A stretch of DNA of 64,000 nt from Marinilabilia rubra (GTDB lineage Bacteria; Bacteroidota; Bacteroidia; Bacteroidales; Marinilabiliaceae): the NCBI RefSeq assembly GCF_003121985.1, contig NZ_QEWP01000007.1:62001-126000 (forward strand). The letters are read 5' to 3'. The position numbers and the translations under genes were made by a program. A model generated the notes under the pieces. The model worked only from the letters and a program-made list of their open reading frames with translations. It did no database searches and was not told the DNA's origin. Positions 8,220 through 16,854 of the stretch are shown in pieces (positions within the stretch are counted from its first letter, which is position 1; each line of letters starts with the position of its first letter).

Positions 8220-10094
8220 TTACTCAACGGGCTCACGCCAATCACCATATTCTTTAATCAAATCCACAAGCTGCTGAACAGCATCTTTCTCAGGAATGTT
8301 TTTCCGGATAAGCTCCCTGTTTCGAAACAAGGAAATACGACCCCGTCCGGCCCCAACATACCCATAATCTGCATCGGCCATTTCACCAATTCCGTTAACA
8401 ATACAACCCATGACAGCGATTTTTAGCCCCTTAAGATGAGCGGTTCGGGCTCTCACTTTTTCGGTGGTGGCTTGAAGATCAAACAAAGTGCGACCACAGC
8501 CCGGACAGGAAATATACTCTGTTTTTGAAAATCTCACTCTTGAAGCCTGCAGGATACCAAAAGAGGTTGACAAGGTGATTCCCACATCTTGATTAGGTGC
8601 TTTTAAGCAAATGCCATCTCCATAGCCATCCAAAAAAAGAATGCCTGTATCGGCAGCAGAAGTAATCTGAAAATTTTCTGCATCAGCATCTCCCGACTCC
8701 CGCCAAATAATAACCGGATGTGTTACTTTCTGATTTTGCATTTCCAGAAAGAAAGCACGTTGTTCGGCTAAAGGGTTTTCGTGATTTGAATGCAGCAAAA
8801 GCACAACATCTTCCTTTTGTTTCATCCGGGTTACAAAGCTTATATCAAGATCGGAGAAGCTAACTGATACAACAGCTGGCCCTTCAAAATCCACCCAATT
8901 ATCGGAGGCATTAAATAAGGGGACCACACGACGATCTGATAAACCAGGAATTTCATCCCTGGAAACAATTCGCAAAACTCCATCCCACTTATCAGGAATT
9001 GCATCCATCTGAGTGGCATTGCATAAGACAAATTCGGGCATTTCTTCCACTTTTTCCGGAATTTCCTGATCCCTAATATCAGCAACAACAACGGTCGCAT
9101 TTTCACCACCAACATTTAACACTGAATGAGTTTGCCTTTTTTGGTAAGATAAAGGACTGTAATGTTTTGGGCTCACTTCAGGGATTGGGGCATGTCCGCT
9201 TCTTTTCACAAAATGCTTTACCAGCTTTTGAGCAACGGGAATTTCATTTTCGGGAGGTTCAGTAAGAGAGACCCTGATAGTATCACCAATTCCGTCGGCC
9301 AAAAGAGCTCCAATGCCTACTGCAGACTTTAACCGGCCATCTTCGCCACTTCCGGCTTCGGTAACCCCGAGATGAAGCGGGAAAGACATTTCTTCTCTGT
9401 GCATTGCAGCCACCAGTAATCGCACGGTATGCACCATTACACGGGTATTGCTGGCTTTAATACTCAACACAATATCATTAAAATCCTCTTCCCGGCAGAT
9501 TCTCAGATATTCCATGCACGATTCGACCATCCCTTCGGGAGTATCACCATATTTTGACATAATGCGGTCGGAGAGGCTTCCATGATTGGTCCCAATGCGG
9601 ATTGCAGTGCCATGCTCCTTACATAGTTTCAAAAAAGGAACCAGTTTTTCCCTTATTTGTTGAAGCCCGGCCTGATCTTCAGGGCCTCCTGCTTCAAATT
9701 CTCTGAACTTTTTAGCACCTCCTGTGAAATTTCCCGGATTGATGCGTACTTTCTCTATTAGAGTTGCGGCAATTTCGGCTGCCGAAGGATTAAAGTGTAC
9801 ATCGGCAACAAGCGGCACATTGCATCCTTTGCGGGAAAGAACCTCCTTAATATTCTTCAGATTTAAAGCCTCCCGTCTGCCCTGGGTGGTAATACGAACA
9901 ATCTGGCCTCCGGCCTCTGCAATTTTAAGTGATTGCTCAGCCGTAGCCTCAGTATCGAGTGTATTGGTAGTAGTCATAGACTGGACCCTGACAGGGCTTT
10001 CTCCGCCGATGGTTACATCGCCAACATTAACTGCAAGTGTTTTATTTCGATTATACTGAAAAAAGGATTGACAAAATTTATGCGGATCACTCAT
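8220..10094 (-). CDS. ispG: 4-hydroxy-3-methylbut-2-enyl diphosphate synthase, long three-domain form
   Basis: IspG (GcpE), the iron-sulfur enzyme that converts methylerythritol cyclodiphosphate to HMBPP in the MEP isoprenoid pathway. It has 624 aa. The N-terminal TIM barrel (about 1-280) includes GGESPVRVQSMTTT and RINPGN. An insert domain (about 300-510) follows, and then the [4Fe-4S] domain with CPGCGRT near residue 528 and MGCIVNGIGEM near 562, which provide the three cysteines and the catalytic Glu. The insert makes it longer than the roughly 370-aa proteobacterial enzyme, as is usual in Bacteroidota, Chlamydiae and plants. The start (MSDPHKFCQSF) is divergent from the gldA-like gene. 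Confidence 0.96.
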   Translation of the reverse strand: MSDPHKFCQSFFQYNRNKTLAVNVGDVTIGGESPVRVQSMTTTNTLDTEATAEQSLKIAEAGGQIVRITTQGRREALNLKNIKEVLSRKGCNVPLVADVHFNPSAAEIAATLIEKVRINPGNFTGGAKKFREFEAGGPEDQAGLQQIREKLVPFLKLCKEHGTAIRIGTNHGSLSDRIMSKYGDTPEGMVESCMEYLRICREEDFNDIVLSIKASNTRVMVHTVRLLVAAMHREEMSFPLHLGVTEAGSGEDGRLKSAVGIGALLADGIGDTIRVSLTEPPENEIPVAQKLVKHFVKRSGHAPIPEVSPKHYSPLSYQKRQTHSVLNVGGENATVVVADIRDQEIPEKVEEMPEFVLCNATQMDAIPDKWDGVLRIVSRDEIPGLSDRRVVPLFNASDNWVDFEGPAVVSVSFSDLDISFVTRMKQKEDVVLLLHSNHENPLAEQRAFFLEMQNQKVTHPVIIWRESGDADAENFQITSAADTGILFLDGYGDGICLKAPNQDVGITLSTSFGILQASRVRFSKTEYISCPGCGRTLFDLQATTEKVRARTAHLKGLKIAVMGCIVNGIGEMADADYGYVGAGRGRISLFRNRELIRKNIPEKDAVQQLVDLIKEYGDWREPVE

Positions 10095-10147
10095 TTTATG
10101 AGGCTTTTAAAATTCAAATTATCTGTTTTTTGATGAACCAAAATTAA

Positions 10148-10155
10148 TAACTTTG
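10148..10155 (+). promoter_or_regulatory. putative -7 box of the gldA-like gene
   Basis: TAACTTTG fully matches TAnnTTTG and lies 18 bases before the ATG at 10174. An AGAGGAAA ribosome binding site follows, so the leader would be very short. No good -33 partner was identified. Confidence 0.45.
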
Positions 10156-10173
10156 ACACAAACTTAGAGGAAA

Positions 10174-11079
10174 ATGTCAATAAGCGTTTCTGGAGTCAGC
10201 AAATATTTCGGGTCTCAAAAGGCCCTCAACGAAGTGAGTTTTGAAATTCCTTCCGGTCAGGTCGTAGGGTTTTTAGGCCCTAATGGTGCCGGAAAATCAA
10301 CAATGATGAAGATTATTACCGGTTATTTACCTGCCTCAGAAGGAATAACCAGTGTATGCAATTTGCCGGTGGAAGGGAATGACTTGGAAGTGCGCAAGAA
10401 AGTGGGATACCTTCCTGAGCATAATCCACTTTATCTCGACATGTATGTCGCTGAATATCTCAACTTTGTGGCAGGCCTTTACAAGCTTAACAACAGAAAA
10501 GAAAGAATTGAAGAAATTATTGATGTCACGGGGCTGACTCCCGAAAGGCACAAGAAGATCGGAGCATTGTCGAAAGGTTTTCGTCAACGGGTGGGAATTG
10601 CACAGGCATTATTGCCCGACCCGGAAGTGCTTATTCTGGATGAACCTACAACCGGATTGGATCCCAACCAGATCGTGGAGGTTCGCAACCTCATAAGTAA
10701 CCTGGGAAAGGAAAAGACAATTTTACTATCAACCCACATTATGCAAGAGGTCAGGGCCATTTGCGAAAGAGTGATCATTATCAACAATGGTCTTATTGTA
10801 GCTGACAGATCGGCAAGTGACCTCGAAAAAGGTCTTCAAAACGGTAAGACCAGAGTTTTTGTGGAGTATGATAAAAAAGTAGCACCCGAAACCATCAATG
10901 CTATTTCCGGGGTTGAAGCAGTAAGTATCAGTGGCAATGGATGGTTGGTTACGACCTCTTCCGGAGTTGATATAAGACCTGCTTTGTTTAAGCTGGCGAT
11001 TGATAATGATCTGATTCTTTTAACCATGAACCAGGAACATGAATCGCTGGAAGAGGTCTTTCAGTCTTTAACAAAATAA
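10174..11079 (+). CDS. gldA: ABC transporter ATP-binding protein, GldA-like
   Basis: A 301-aa cytoplasmic ATPase subunit. Walker A is GPNGAGKSTMMK (about 35-46), the signature is LSKGFRQRVGIAQAL (about 133-147), and Walker B is VLILDEPTTGLDP followed by the switch His in LSTHIMQEV. The C-terminal 80 residues match the regulatory tail seen in GldA/CcmA-type proteins. In gliding Bacteroidota, GldA works with the GldFG permease; no permease is adjacent here, so the partner must be elsewhere. A strong AGAGGAAA site precedes the ATG. The symbol denotes closest family, not proven function. Confidence 0.85.
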   Translation: MSISVSGVSKYFGSQKALNEVSFEIPSGQVVGFLGPNGAGKSTMMKIITGYLPASEGITSVCNLPVEGNDLEVRKKVGYLPEHNPLYLDMYVAEYLNFVAGLYKLNNRKERIEEIIDVTGLTPERHKKIGALSKGFRQRVGIAQALLPDPEVLILDEPTTGLDPNQIVEVRNLISNLGKEKTILLSTHIMQEVRAICERVIIINNGLIVADRSASDLEKGLQNGKTRVFVEYDKKVAPETINAISGVEAVSISGNGWLVTTSSGVDIRPALFKLAIDNDLILLTMNQEHESLEEVFQSLTK

Positions 11080-11313
11080 GGAGAACAAATATTTATACAA
11101 TAGATCGCATTACTGTATCCTTAGATACCTGTCTGACGGAAGTCAGGTTAAATACAATTCGTATAACACAGAATAATTTCGCATTAACTCCAATAACAAC
11201 TTAAGAACGAACAGCTGATTACGAATTTTCAAAAAAGATTAACAAATTGTTTTTCCAGACTCTGGCATAATTCCCAGCCTTCCCCCCTGTGGAATTTAAC
11301 TCAGCCGCGGTCA

Positions 11314-11958
11314 TCAGGGAGCCAGTCTAAAGATATCCCATTCGCCTCCTTTTGCCGCCTGATAAACAAATCGGTCGTGCATTCTTCCCGGCCGTCCCTG
11401 CCAAAACTCAATACGATGGGGTACCAGAACATACCCGCCCCATCGTGCAGGACGGGGAATTTCCATTCCTGAAAATTTCTCTTCAAATTCGCGGTACATT
11501 TTATTAAGATAAGCACTATCCTGAACCATTTCGCTTTGTGGAGAGGCCCATGCCCCGATCTGGCTTTCCCGGGGACGTGAAGCAAAATAAGCATCTGACT
11601 CTTTGGCTGATATTTTTTTCACAACACCATCCAAACGAACCTGTCGCTCCAGCATAGCCCAAAAGAAGTTCACCGATGCCTTGGGAGAAAAATCAATATG
11701 CTGTCCTTTTTTGCTAAGATAATTGGTAAAAAAGGTAAGCCCTTTATCAGATATGTCCTTCAAAAGTACTACCCTTTGAGAAGGCTGGCCTGTAGCATCC
11801 ACAGTCGCCAGAGTCATAGCTGTAGGTTCGGTGTGTTCAGTCTCAACAGCCTCTTCAAGCCACTTTTTAAGTTGAAGAAGCGGTAAGCCTTCCAAATTAT
11901 CTCGTCTCAGCGAAAGCCGTTTGTAATCGTTACGGATGTTAGAAAATTTACTCTGCAA
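11314..11958 (-). CDS. pdxH: pyridoxine/pyridoxamine 5'-phosphate oxidase
   Basis: FMN-dependent oxidase making pyridoxal 5'-phosphate (vitamin B6 salvage and biosynthesis). Family stretches include PTAMTLATVD, GQPSQRVVLLKD, FTNYLSKKG, RQVRLDGVV, SRPRESQIGAWAS, and RPARWGGY ... EFWQGRPGRMHDR at the C-terminus. No ATG is available at the N-terminus. The frame is open to a TTG at 12000, but the TTG at 11958 gives 214 aa, the usual length, and lies a sensible distance from the -7 box at 12019-12026. The exact start is uncertain. Confidence 0.93.
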   Translation of the reverse strand: MQSKFSNIRNDYKRLSLRRDNLEGLPLLQLKKWLEEAVETEHTEPTAMTLATVDATGQPSQRVVLLKDISDKGLTFFTNYLSKKGQHIDFSPKASVNFFWAMLERQVRLDGVVKKISAKESDAYFASRPRESQIGAWASPQSEMVQDSAYLNKMYREFEEKFSGMEIPRPARWGGYVLVPHRIEFWQGRPGRMHDRFVYQAAKGGEWDIFRLAP

Positions 11959-12018
11959 GACAATAAAATTAAGATTTATCTGATGAATAACGATTTGCAA
12001 TTGATCTTCTTAGACTAA

Positions 12019-12026
12019 CAAATCTA
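12019..12026 (-). promoter_or_regulatory. putative -7 box of pdxH
   Basis: On the minus strand this reads TAGATTTG, matching TAnnTTTG. It is 19 bases upstream of the longest possible pdxH start and about 60 bases upstream of the preferred one. Confidence 0.4.
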
Positions 12027-12067
12027 CGAACATGAACACAAATTACGCCGGTCTGTTCATTTTTTTA

Positions 12068-12075
12068 TATTTTTG
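12068..12075 (+). promoter_or_regulatory. putative -7 box of the hpt-adk unit
   Basis: TATTTTTG matches TAnnTTTG and lies 32 bases before the hpt ATG at 12107. It falls inside the longer open frame that begins at 12032, so it argues against that earlier start. Confidence 0.45.
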
Positions 12076-12106
12076 CAGTTTAAAAATCCGTAAAAAACAA
12101 TCCTCG

Positions 12107-12646
12107 ATGAAGCGCATCAAACTTTTAGACAAAGAGTTTGCCTTGTCTATCCCGGCCAGTGACATTAAGAAAGCCTTGTGGGAAATGGCCAGTAAAATAA
12201 ATGCTGAATTACATGACAAAAATCCGTTAATGATTTGTATCTTAAACGGCTCGTTCATGTTTTCGGCTGACCTGATGAAATTAATTGACTTCCCTTGTGA
12301 AATCAGCTTCGTAAAACTGTCTTCATACGAGGGAATGGGAAGTACGGGAAAGGTTAAACAACTTATCGGATTAAATGAAAAAATCGAAGGTAGGACAGTT
12401 GTATTGTTGGAGGACATAGTTGACACCGGTGTAACCATTGAAAAGCTGATTGGTCAATTGAATGCACAAAACCCCCGCGATGTTAAAGTTGCTACCCTTT
12501 TGTTTAAACCGGATGCTTGCAAGCGCAATGTTGAACTCGACTATGTAGGATTAGAAATCCCCAATGATTTCATTGTAGGTTATGGTCTTGATTACGACGG
12601 CTACGGGAGAAATCTCCCTGACATTTACACGGTAATCGACTACTAA
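12107..12646 (+). CDS. hpt: hypoxanthine phosphoribosyltransferase
   Basis: A 179-aa purine-salvage enzyme that joins hypoxanthine or guanine to PRPP. The PRPP-binding signature VVLLEDIVDTGVTI is at about residues 100-113. The ILNGSFMFSADL loop and the C-terminal IPNDFIVGYGLDYDGYGRNLPDIY segment are typical of bacterial HPRT. I choose ATG 12107 (MKRIKLLDKEF); the upstream 25 codons look untranslated. It is followed after 10 bases by adk, so the two are probably co-transcribed for purine nucleotide metabolism. Confidence 0.95.
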   Translation: MKRIKLLDKEFALSIPASDIKKALWEMASKINAELHDKNPLMICILNGSFMFSADLMKLIDFPCEISFVKLSSYEGMGSTGKVKQLIGLNEKIEGRTVVLLEDIVDTGVTIEKLIGQLNAQNPRDVKVATLLFKPDACKRNVELDYVGLEIPNDFIVGYGLDYDGYGRNLPDIYTVIDY

Positions 12647-12656
12647 ACATAATCCT

Positions 12657-13232
12657 ATGCTGAACATTGTAATTTTTGGCCCTCCCGGTTCGGGCAAGGG
12701 CACACAGAGTGAAAAAATCATTGAGAAATATGGCTTAGCCCATATCTCAACCGGAGAAATTCTCAGAAAGGAGATCAAAGAAGGCAGTGATCTGGGAAAG
12801 ATTGCACAATCCTTTATTGACAAAGGAGAGCTAATCCCCGATGTGACCATCATTGAAATTCTTGAAAAAAAACTGGAATCTCTGTCAAACACTAAAGGGG
12901 TCATATTTGATGGTTTTCCCAGGACGGTAGACCAGGCTGTTGCATTGAAAAAAGTGCTGCAAAAGCACGGGGAGAATGTGGATATTATGCTGAACCTTGA
13001 GGTGGACCGCGAAGAACTTATCCAGCGTTTGCTTAAGAGGGGTAAAGTTTCAGGCCGTTCTGATGACAATCTGGAAACCATTCAAAAGCGCATTAGGGTA
13101 TACGAAGAGCGGACATGCCCTGTAATTGAATTTTACAAGAAAGAAGGCACTTATGCGCCTATTCGGGGAGTTGGAGAAATTGATGAAATTTTCCAAAGGA
13201 TCTCTGAAGCCATTGACGCGATAAAGGTTTAA
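12657..13232 (+). CDS. adk: adenylate kinase, short-lid form
   Basis: A 191-aa enzyme catalysing ATP + AMP = 2 ADP. The P-loop GPPGSGKGTQ lies at residues 8-17, the AMP-binding stretch is STGEILRKEI, FDGFPRTVDQA is near residue 84, and RGKVSGRSDD is in the short lid. The zinc-finger lid insertion of longer bacterial enzymes is absent, which is common in this phylum. It ends just before a perfect terminator hairpin (13261). Confidence 0.96.
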   Translation: MLNIVIFGPPGSGKGTQSEKIIEKYGLAHISTGEILRKEIKEGSDLGKIAQSFIDKGELIPDVTIIEILEKKLESLSNTKGVIFDGFPRTVDQAVALKKVLQKHGENVDIMLNLEVDREELIQRLLKRGKVSGRSDDNLETIQKRIRVYEERTCPVIEFYKKEGTYAPIRGVGEIDEIFQRISEAIDAIKV

Positions 13233-13260
13233 ACCAGGCCTTTCAACACAAGTATAAATC

Positions 13261-13293
13261 AGCCGCATCAGAGGACTTCTGATGCGGCTTTTT
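13261..13293 (+). terminator. perfect 12-bp terminator hairpin between adk and obg
   Basis: The arms agccgcatcaga (13261-13272) and tctgatgcggct (13278-13289) pair perfectly around ggact, and a T run follows. It ends only 12 bases before the obg ATG with no promoter box between. It therefore terminates hpt-adk, or it sits in the obg leader as an attenuator. Confidence 0.85.
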
Positions 13294-13305
13294 AACCAAA
13301 ACACC

Positions 13306-14310
13306 ATGTCAGGATCAAACTTTGTTGATTACGTTAAGATATTTTGTCGTTCGGGTAAAGGCGGACCGGGATCACGACACCTCAGACGGGAAAAATTCGT
13401 TGCCAAAGGCGGTCCTGACGGTGGAGATGGAGGCCGTGGGGGCCACATTATTCTCATAGGCAACCGAAATACCTGGACGCTTTTGCACCTAAGATTTCAA
13501 CGACACATTTTTGCAGGTCATGGCGAATCAGGGGGAAGACAAACTTCCACTGGTGCCGATGGAGAAGACAAATACATTGAAGTTCCATTGGGTACAGTAG
13601 CCAAAGACACCGAAACTGGCGAGACCATTTGCGAAATAACCGAACATGAGCAGGAATATATTCTTGTGAAAGGTGGACGCGGAGGATTAGGAAATTCGCA
13701 TTTTAAATCGGCCACCAATCAAACACCACGGTATGCTCAACCGGGAGAACCTGAAACTGAACTATCGGTTACCCTTGAACTGAAAGTACTGGCCGATGTG
13801 GGACTGGTAGGTTTTCCCAATGCCGGAAAATCCACTTTGCTATCGGTTGTTAGTGCGGCCAAACCAGAAATTGCCAATTATCCTTTTACAACACTGGTTC
13901 CCAACCTGGGCATGGTACAGTACCGTGGCAGCCGTTCATTCGTCATGGCTGATATTCCCGGAATTATCGAAGGGGCCCACGAGGGAAAAGGTCTTGGATT
14001 AAGATTTTTAAGACACATTGAGCGGAACTCCATTTTGCTTTTTATGATTCCTGCAGATAGTGATGACATCCACAAAGAATATAATGTCCTTTTCAACGAA
14101 CTTCGTCAGTACAACCCTGAACTATTGGACAAGCAGCGGTTGCTGGCCATCACTAAGTCAGATATGATTGATGAGGAACTGCAGTCTGAAATAGAACAGG
14201 ATCTTCCGGATGTTCCATATGTATTTATTTCCTCTGTAGCTCAAAAGGGCATACAGGAACTCAAAGATATGATTTGGAAAGAGCTTGAAACTTCCAACCA
14301 AGAGGTATAA
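13306..14310 (+). CDS. obg: Obg family GTPase
   Basis: An essential ribosome-associated GTPase of 334 aa. The N-terminal glycine-rich Obg fold (about 1-160) contains [29 protein letters not shown] and GGRGGLGN. The G domain follows with [11 protein letters not shown] (about 167-177), [16 protein letters not shown] and ITKSDM. No long C-terminal extension is present. The frame opens at 13282 inside the terminator hairpin, so I start at ATG 13306 ([13 protein letters not shown]). It converges with the mannan operon, whose last gene ends 6 bases away. Confidence 0.95.
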   Translation: MSGSNFVDYVKIFCRSGKGGPGSRHLRREKFVAKGGPDGGDGGRGGHIILIGNRNTWTLLHLRFQRHIFAGHGESGGRQTSTGADGEDKYIEVPLGTVAKDTETGETICEITEHEQEYILVKGGRGGLGNSHFKSATNQTPRYAQPGEPETELSVTLELKVLADVGLVGFPNAGKSTLLSVVSAAKPEIANYPFTTLVPNLGMVQYRGSRSFVMADIPGIIEGAHEGKGLGLRFLRHIERNSILLFMIPADSDDIHKEYNVLFNELRQYNPELLDKQRLLAITKSDMIDEELQSEIEQDLPDVPYVFISSVAQKGIQELKDMIWKELETSNQEV

Positions 14311-14316
14311 TAAGGG

Positions 14317-16842
14317 TCAACCGACAACGACATGCCTGAATTTGATTTTTCCATTCAGGTCGTTGGCCTTTAAAGAGGTGTGAAACCATACCTCTTTCTC
14401 TTCACCCGGAAGCAAATCAAAATAATTATCCGAAAACAAAATTTGTAAATCAGGAATAAAAAGCATTAAGTTCTTCACCAGTTTTGGGCTTGAAACTTTA
14501 AGGCAGAGCCCCTGTTCTGTATCGGATAGCTTCAATTTTATTTTTGGCCGGTCATGCAGTTTCAATTCTTTGGGAGGAAGAAGGTAATGCAATGCATTAA
14601 AAAGTACTTTTCCTTCCTCATACAGGGAACAATGAATAACCACCTGATCCTTTTCTGCTCCTTTTAGCAATGCCTCCAGATCGGTGGAAAACAGGATTTT
14701 GCTTGAACTGGCTTCCACCTGAACCGGCAGCTCAAGTTGTCTGATCACTTTTCCGGAAAACGAAAGCACCTTCACCAAAAGCGTTCCAATAAAGTCATTT
14801 ACACGGTCAGAAACTGAAAAAACTTTCAGAAGGCTGCCGCCCTCATACACAGACAAAATGACAGGCTCAAAAGCTTTTCGAACAGCATAGTGCAAAGCTT
14901 TCCAGTTGTGATAATAATCGATACTCGCCCATGAAGCAACGGGCCAGCAATCGTTGAGCTGCCAGTAGAGCGACCCCATACACCGGGGCATGTTTCTGCG
15001 ATGTGCTTCAACAGCCATGCGTATTCCCTCTGCCTGAAGCACCTGGCTCAAATAGAGAAATTGCTCAAAATTTTCCGGCACATTGTATTCCCTTTCCATG
15101 TACTCCTTAATCCTGAGATTCCCGAAGCCACTTCGCTGGTGGGCCGCCATCACCTCCGACTCAATATCGTGATCGGAAGGAATGGTATATTTTTTTACAG
15201 TTTCAAATTCAGGAAACGATTGAAACCCATATTCACTCATGAAACGCCCGACATATTTCTCAAAGGCTGAAAAAGGATGTAATCCATGCCACACTCCCCA
15301 ATAGTGCTGGTCACCTGAGGAAAGGGTATCAAATGTGGAGTGTTTTTCCGGTTTGTATCCAGCCTGGGGAGATGAAGGCCAGTAATCATCGCCATCGGTG
15401 TAATTTTCAATCACCTCGGGAAGTATCTCATGAAAAATTTTCAGATAGGCGTCATTAACAAATTCTTTTTGCTTTGAAGAGTATAATTTTTTCCAGCCCA
15501 ACGGGTCTTCATCACCATGAAAGCCCCACATGGTATTAATTTCATTATTCCCACACCACAGGGCTATGGAAGGATGATTACGTAAGCGTACCACATTGTC
15601 TATGGCTTCCTGCTTTATATTATCCAGAAATTCCTGATCTCCCGGATAAAGACTACAGGCAAACATAAAATCCTGCCACACCATAATGCCCATTTCATCG
15701 CACAGATCGTAGAAGATATCCTCTTCATAAATACCACCTCCCCAGACCCGGATCATATTCATATTGGCAGATGCCGCATCCGAAATAACTTTCCGGTAAT
15801 CGTCAGCTTTCACCTCGGTTAAAAAGATATCGTTGGGGATGTAATTGGCGCCCTTGGCAAATACTTTCTGCCCATTCAGCTCAAAATAAAATGATTCACC
15901 AAATTCATCCCTTTCTCTTACCAGATTTAAACTACGTAGTCCGGTGCGAATTTCCTTCTCAACTTCACTTCCGTTTTCTGAAATTATTTTTACTCTGAAA
16001 TGGTACAAAAAAGACTCTCCAAGCCCATTGGACCACCACAAACGAGGATTTTCAATGCTAAAGGGGATTTCAACCTGGGGCAATTCCGGGGATAATTGCA
16101 GTTCTTTACTTTCAATGGTGGAATTGTCTGTTACATTTTCTACAACAACTTTAACATTCCAGGGCTCTGGATTTTCAACGCTGACAATGGCTTTAAGTTG
16201 TGCATTAATCGTATCAATTTTTTCCTGGGCAATAAAAACGTCTTTTATTTTAATCTGATTCCATGCCAACAACTCAATGGGACGCCAAATTCCTGAAGTA
16301 ACAAACCGAGGGCCCCAATCCCAACCATAATGAAAACCGGCTTTCCTTGAAAAAACACTGACTTTATTAGGCCCCAATCCACCGTTCTCACTCTGGTCAT
16401 TGACGGCAGGCAGCCGCATTCCGAAGTACTTTTGCTCTGACAATCCCTGCTTTACCGGAGACCGGAAATAAACCTGAAGCTCATTATTCCCAATATCCAG
16501 ATGTCGCTTTACGTTGACCGACCATACACGAAACATATTATTGGCTTTTAATATTATATGTCCGTTCAGGAAAACAAAAGCATAAGTATCCAACCCATGA
16601 ATACAAAGTTCCACAACATCATGCTCCAATAAAGATGAATCAACTTCAAAATGGGTACGATAGCTCCAGTCAACTTTATCAATCCATTGAAGATCTTTTT
16701 CATTGGTCCGATAAAACGGATCATCAATAATTCCGTTCCTCAACAAATCGGTATGAACGGTACCGGGAACCCGGGCATCACTCCACACATTAAGACCAGC
16801 CTGAGAAAATTGCCAGTTTTGATCCAATTCTATTGAAAGCAT
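14317..16842 (-). CDS. GH2 beta-mannosidase, cytoplasmic
   Basis: An 841-aa exo-beta-mannosidase that removes terminal beta-mannose from manno-oligosaccharides. It has no signal peptide, so it is intracellular. The N-terminal sugar-binding jelly roll (about 1-180, with RVPGTVHTDLLRNGII typical of beta-mannosidases) is followed by an Ig-like domain and a TIM barrel. The acid/base Glu lies in WCGNNE near 432 and the nucleophile Glu in SEYGFQSFPE near 535. It is the last gene of the five-gene mannobiose operon, 12 bases after the transporter. Close mammalian-type beta-mannosidase similarity is clear; exact oligosaccharide preference is inferred. Confidence 0.92.
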   Translation of the reverse strand: MLSIELDQNWQFSQAGLNVWSDARVPGTVHTDLLRNGIIDDPFYRTNEKDLQWIDKVDWSYRTHFEVDSSLLEHDVVELCIHGLDTYAFVFLNGHIILKANNMFRVWSVNVKRHLDIGNNELQVYFRSPVKQGLSEQKYFGMRLPAVNDQSENGGLGPNKVSVFSRKAGFHYGWDWGPRFVTSGIWRPIELLAWNQIKIKDVFIAQEKIDTINAQLKAIVSVENPEPWNVKVVVENVTDNSTIESKELQLSPELPQVEIPFSIENPRLWWSNGLGESFLYHFRVKIISENGSEVEKEIRTGLRSLNLVRERDEFGESFYFELNGQKVFAKGANYIPNDIFLTEVKADDYRKVISDAASANMNMIRVWGGGIYEEDIFYDLCDEMGIMVWQDFMFACSLYPGDQEFLDNIKQEAIDNVVRLRNHPSIALWCGNNEINTMWGFHGDEDPLGWKKLYSSKQKEFVNDAYLKIFHEILPEVIENYTDGDDYWPSSPQAGYKPEKHSTFDTLSSGDQHYWGVWHGLHPFSAFEKYVGRFMSEYGFQSFPEFETVKKYTIPSDHDIESEVMAAHQRSGFGNLRIKEYMEREYNVPENFEQFLYLSQVLQAEGIRMAVEAHRRNMPRCMGSLYWQLNDCWPVASWASIDYYHNWKALHYAVRKAFEPVILSVYEGGSLLKVFSVSDRVNDFIGTLLVKVLSFSGKVIRQLELPVQVEASSSKILFSTDLEALLKGAEKDQVVIHCSLYEEGKVLFNALHYLLPPKELKLHDRPKIKLKLSDTEQGLCLKVSSPKLVKNLMLFIPDLQILFSDNYFDLLPGEEKEVWFHTSLKANDLNGKIKFRHVVVG

Positions 16843-16854
16843 AACGTTTTGTTT

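Noticed and set aside
10174-11079. Gliding-motility operon
   Set aside because: Only a GldA-like ATPase is present, without GldF/GldG or other gld genes nearby, so motility cannot be concluded.
11080-11313. Hairpin ctgacggaagtcag near 11150 as a gldA terminator
   Set aside because: The stem is only five bases and no T run follows, so I do not call it.
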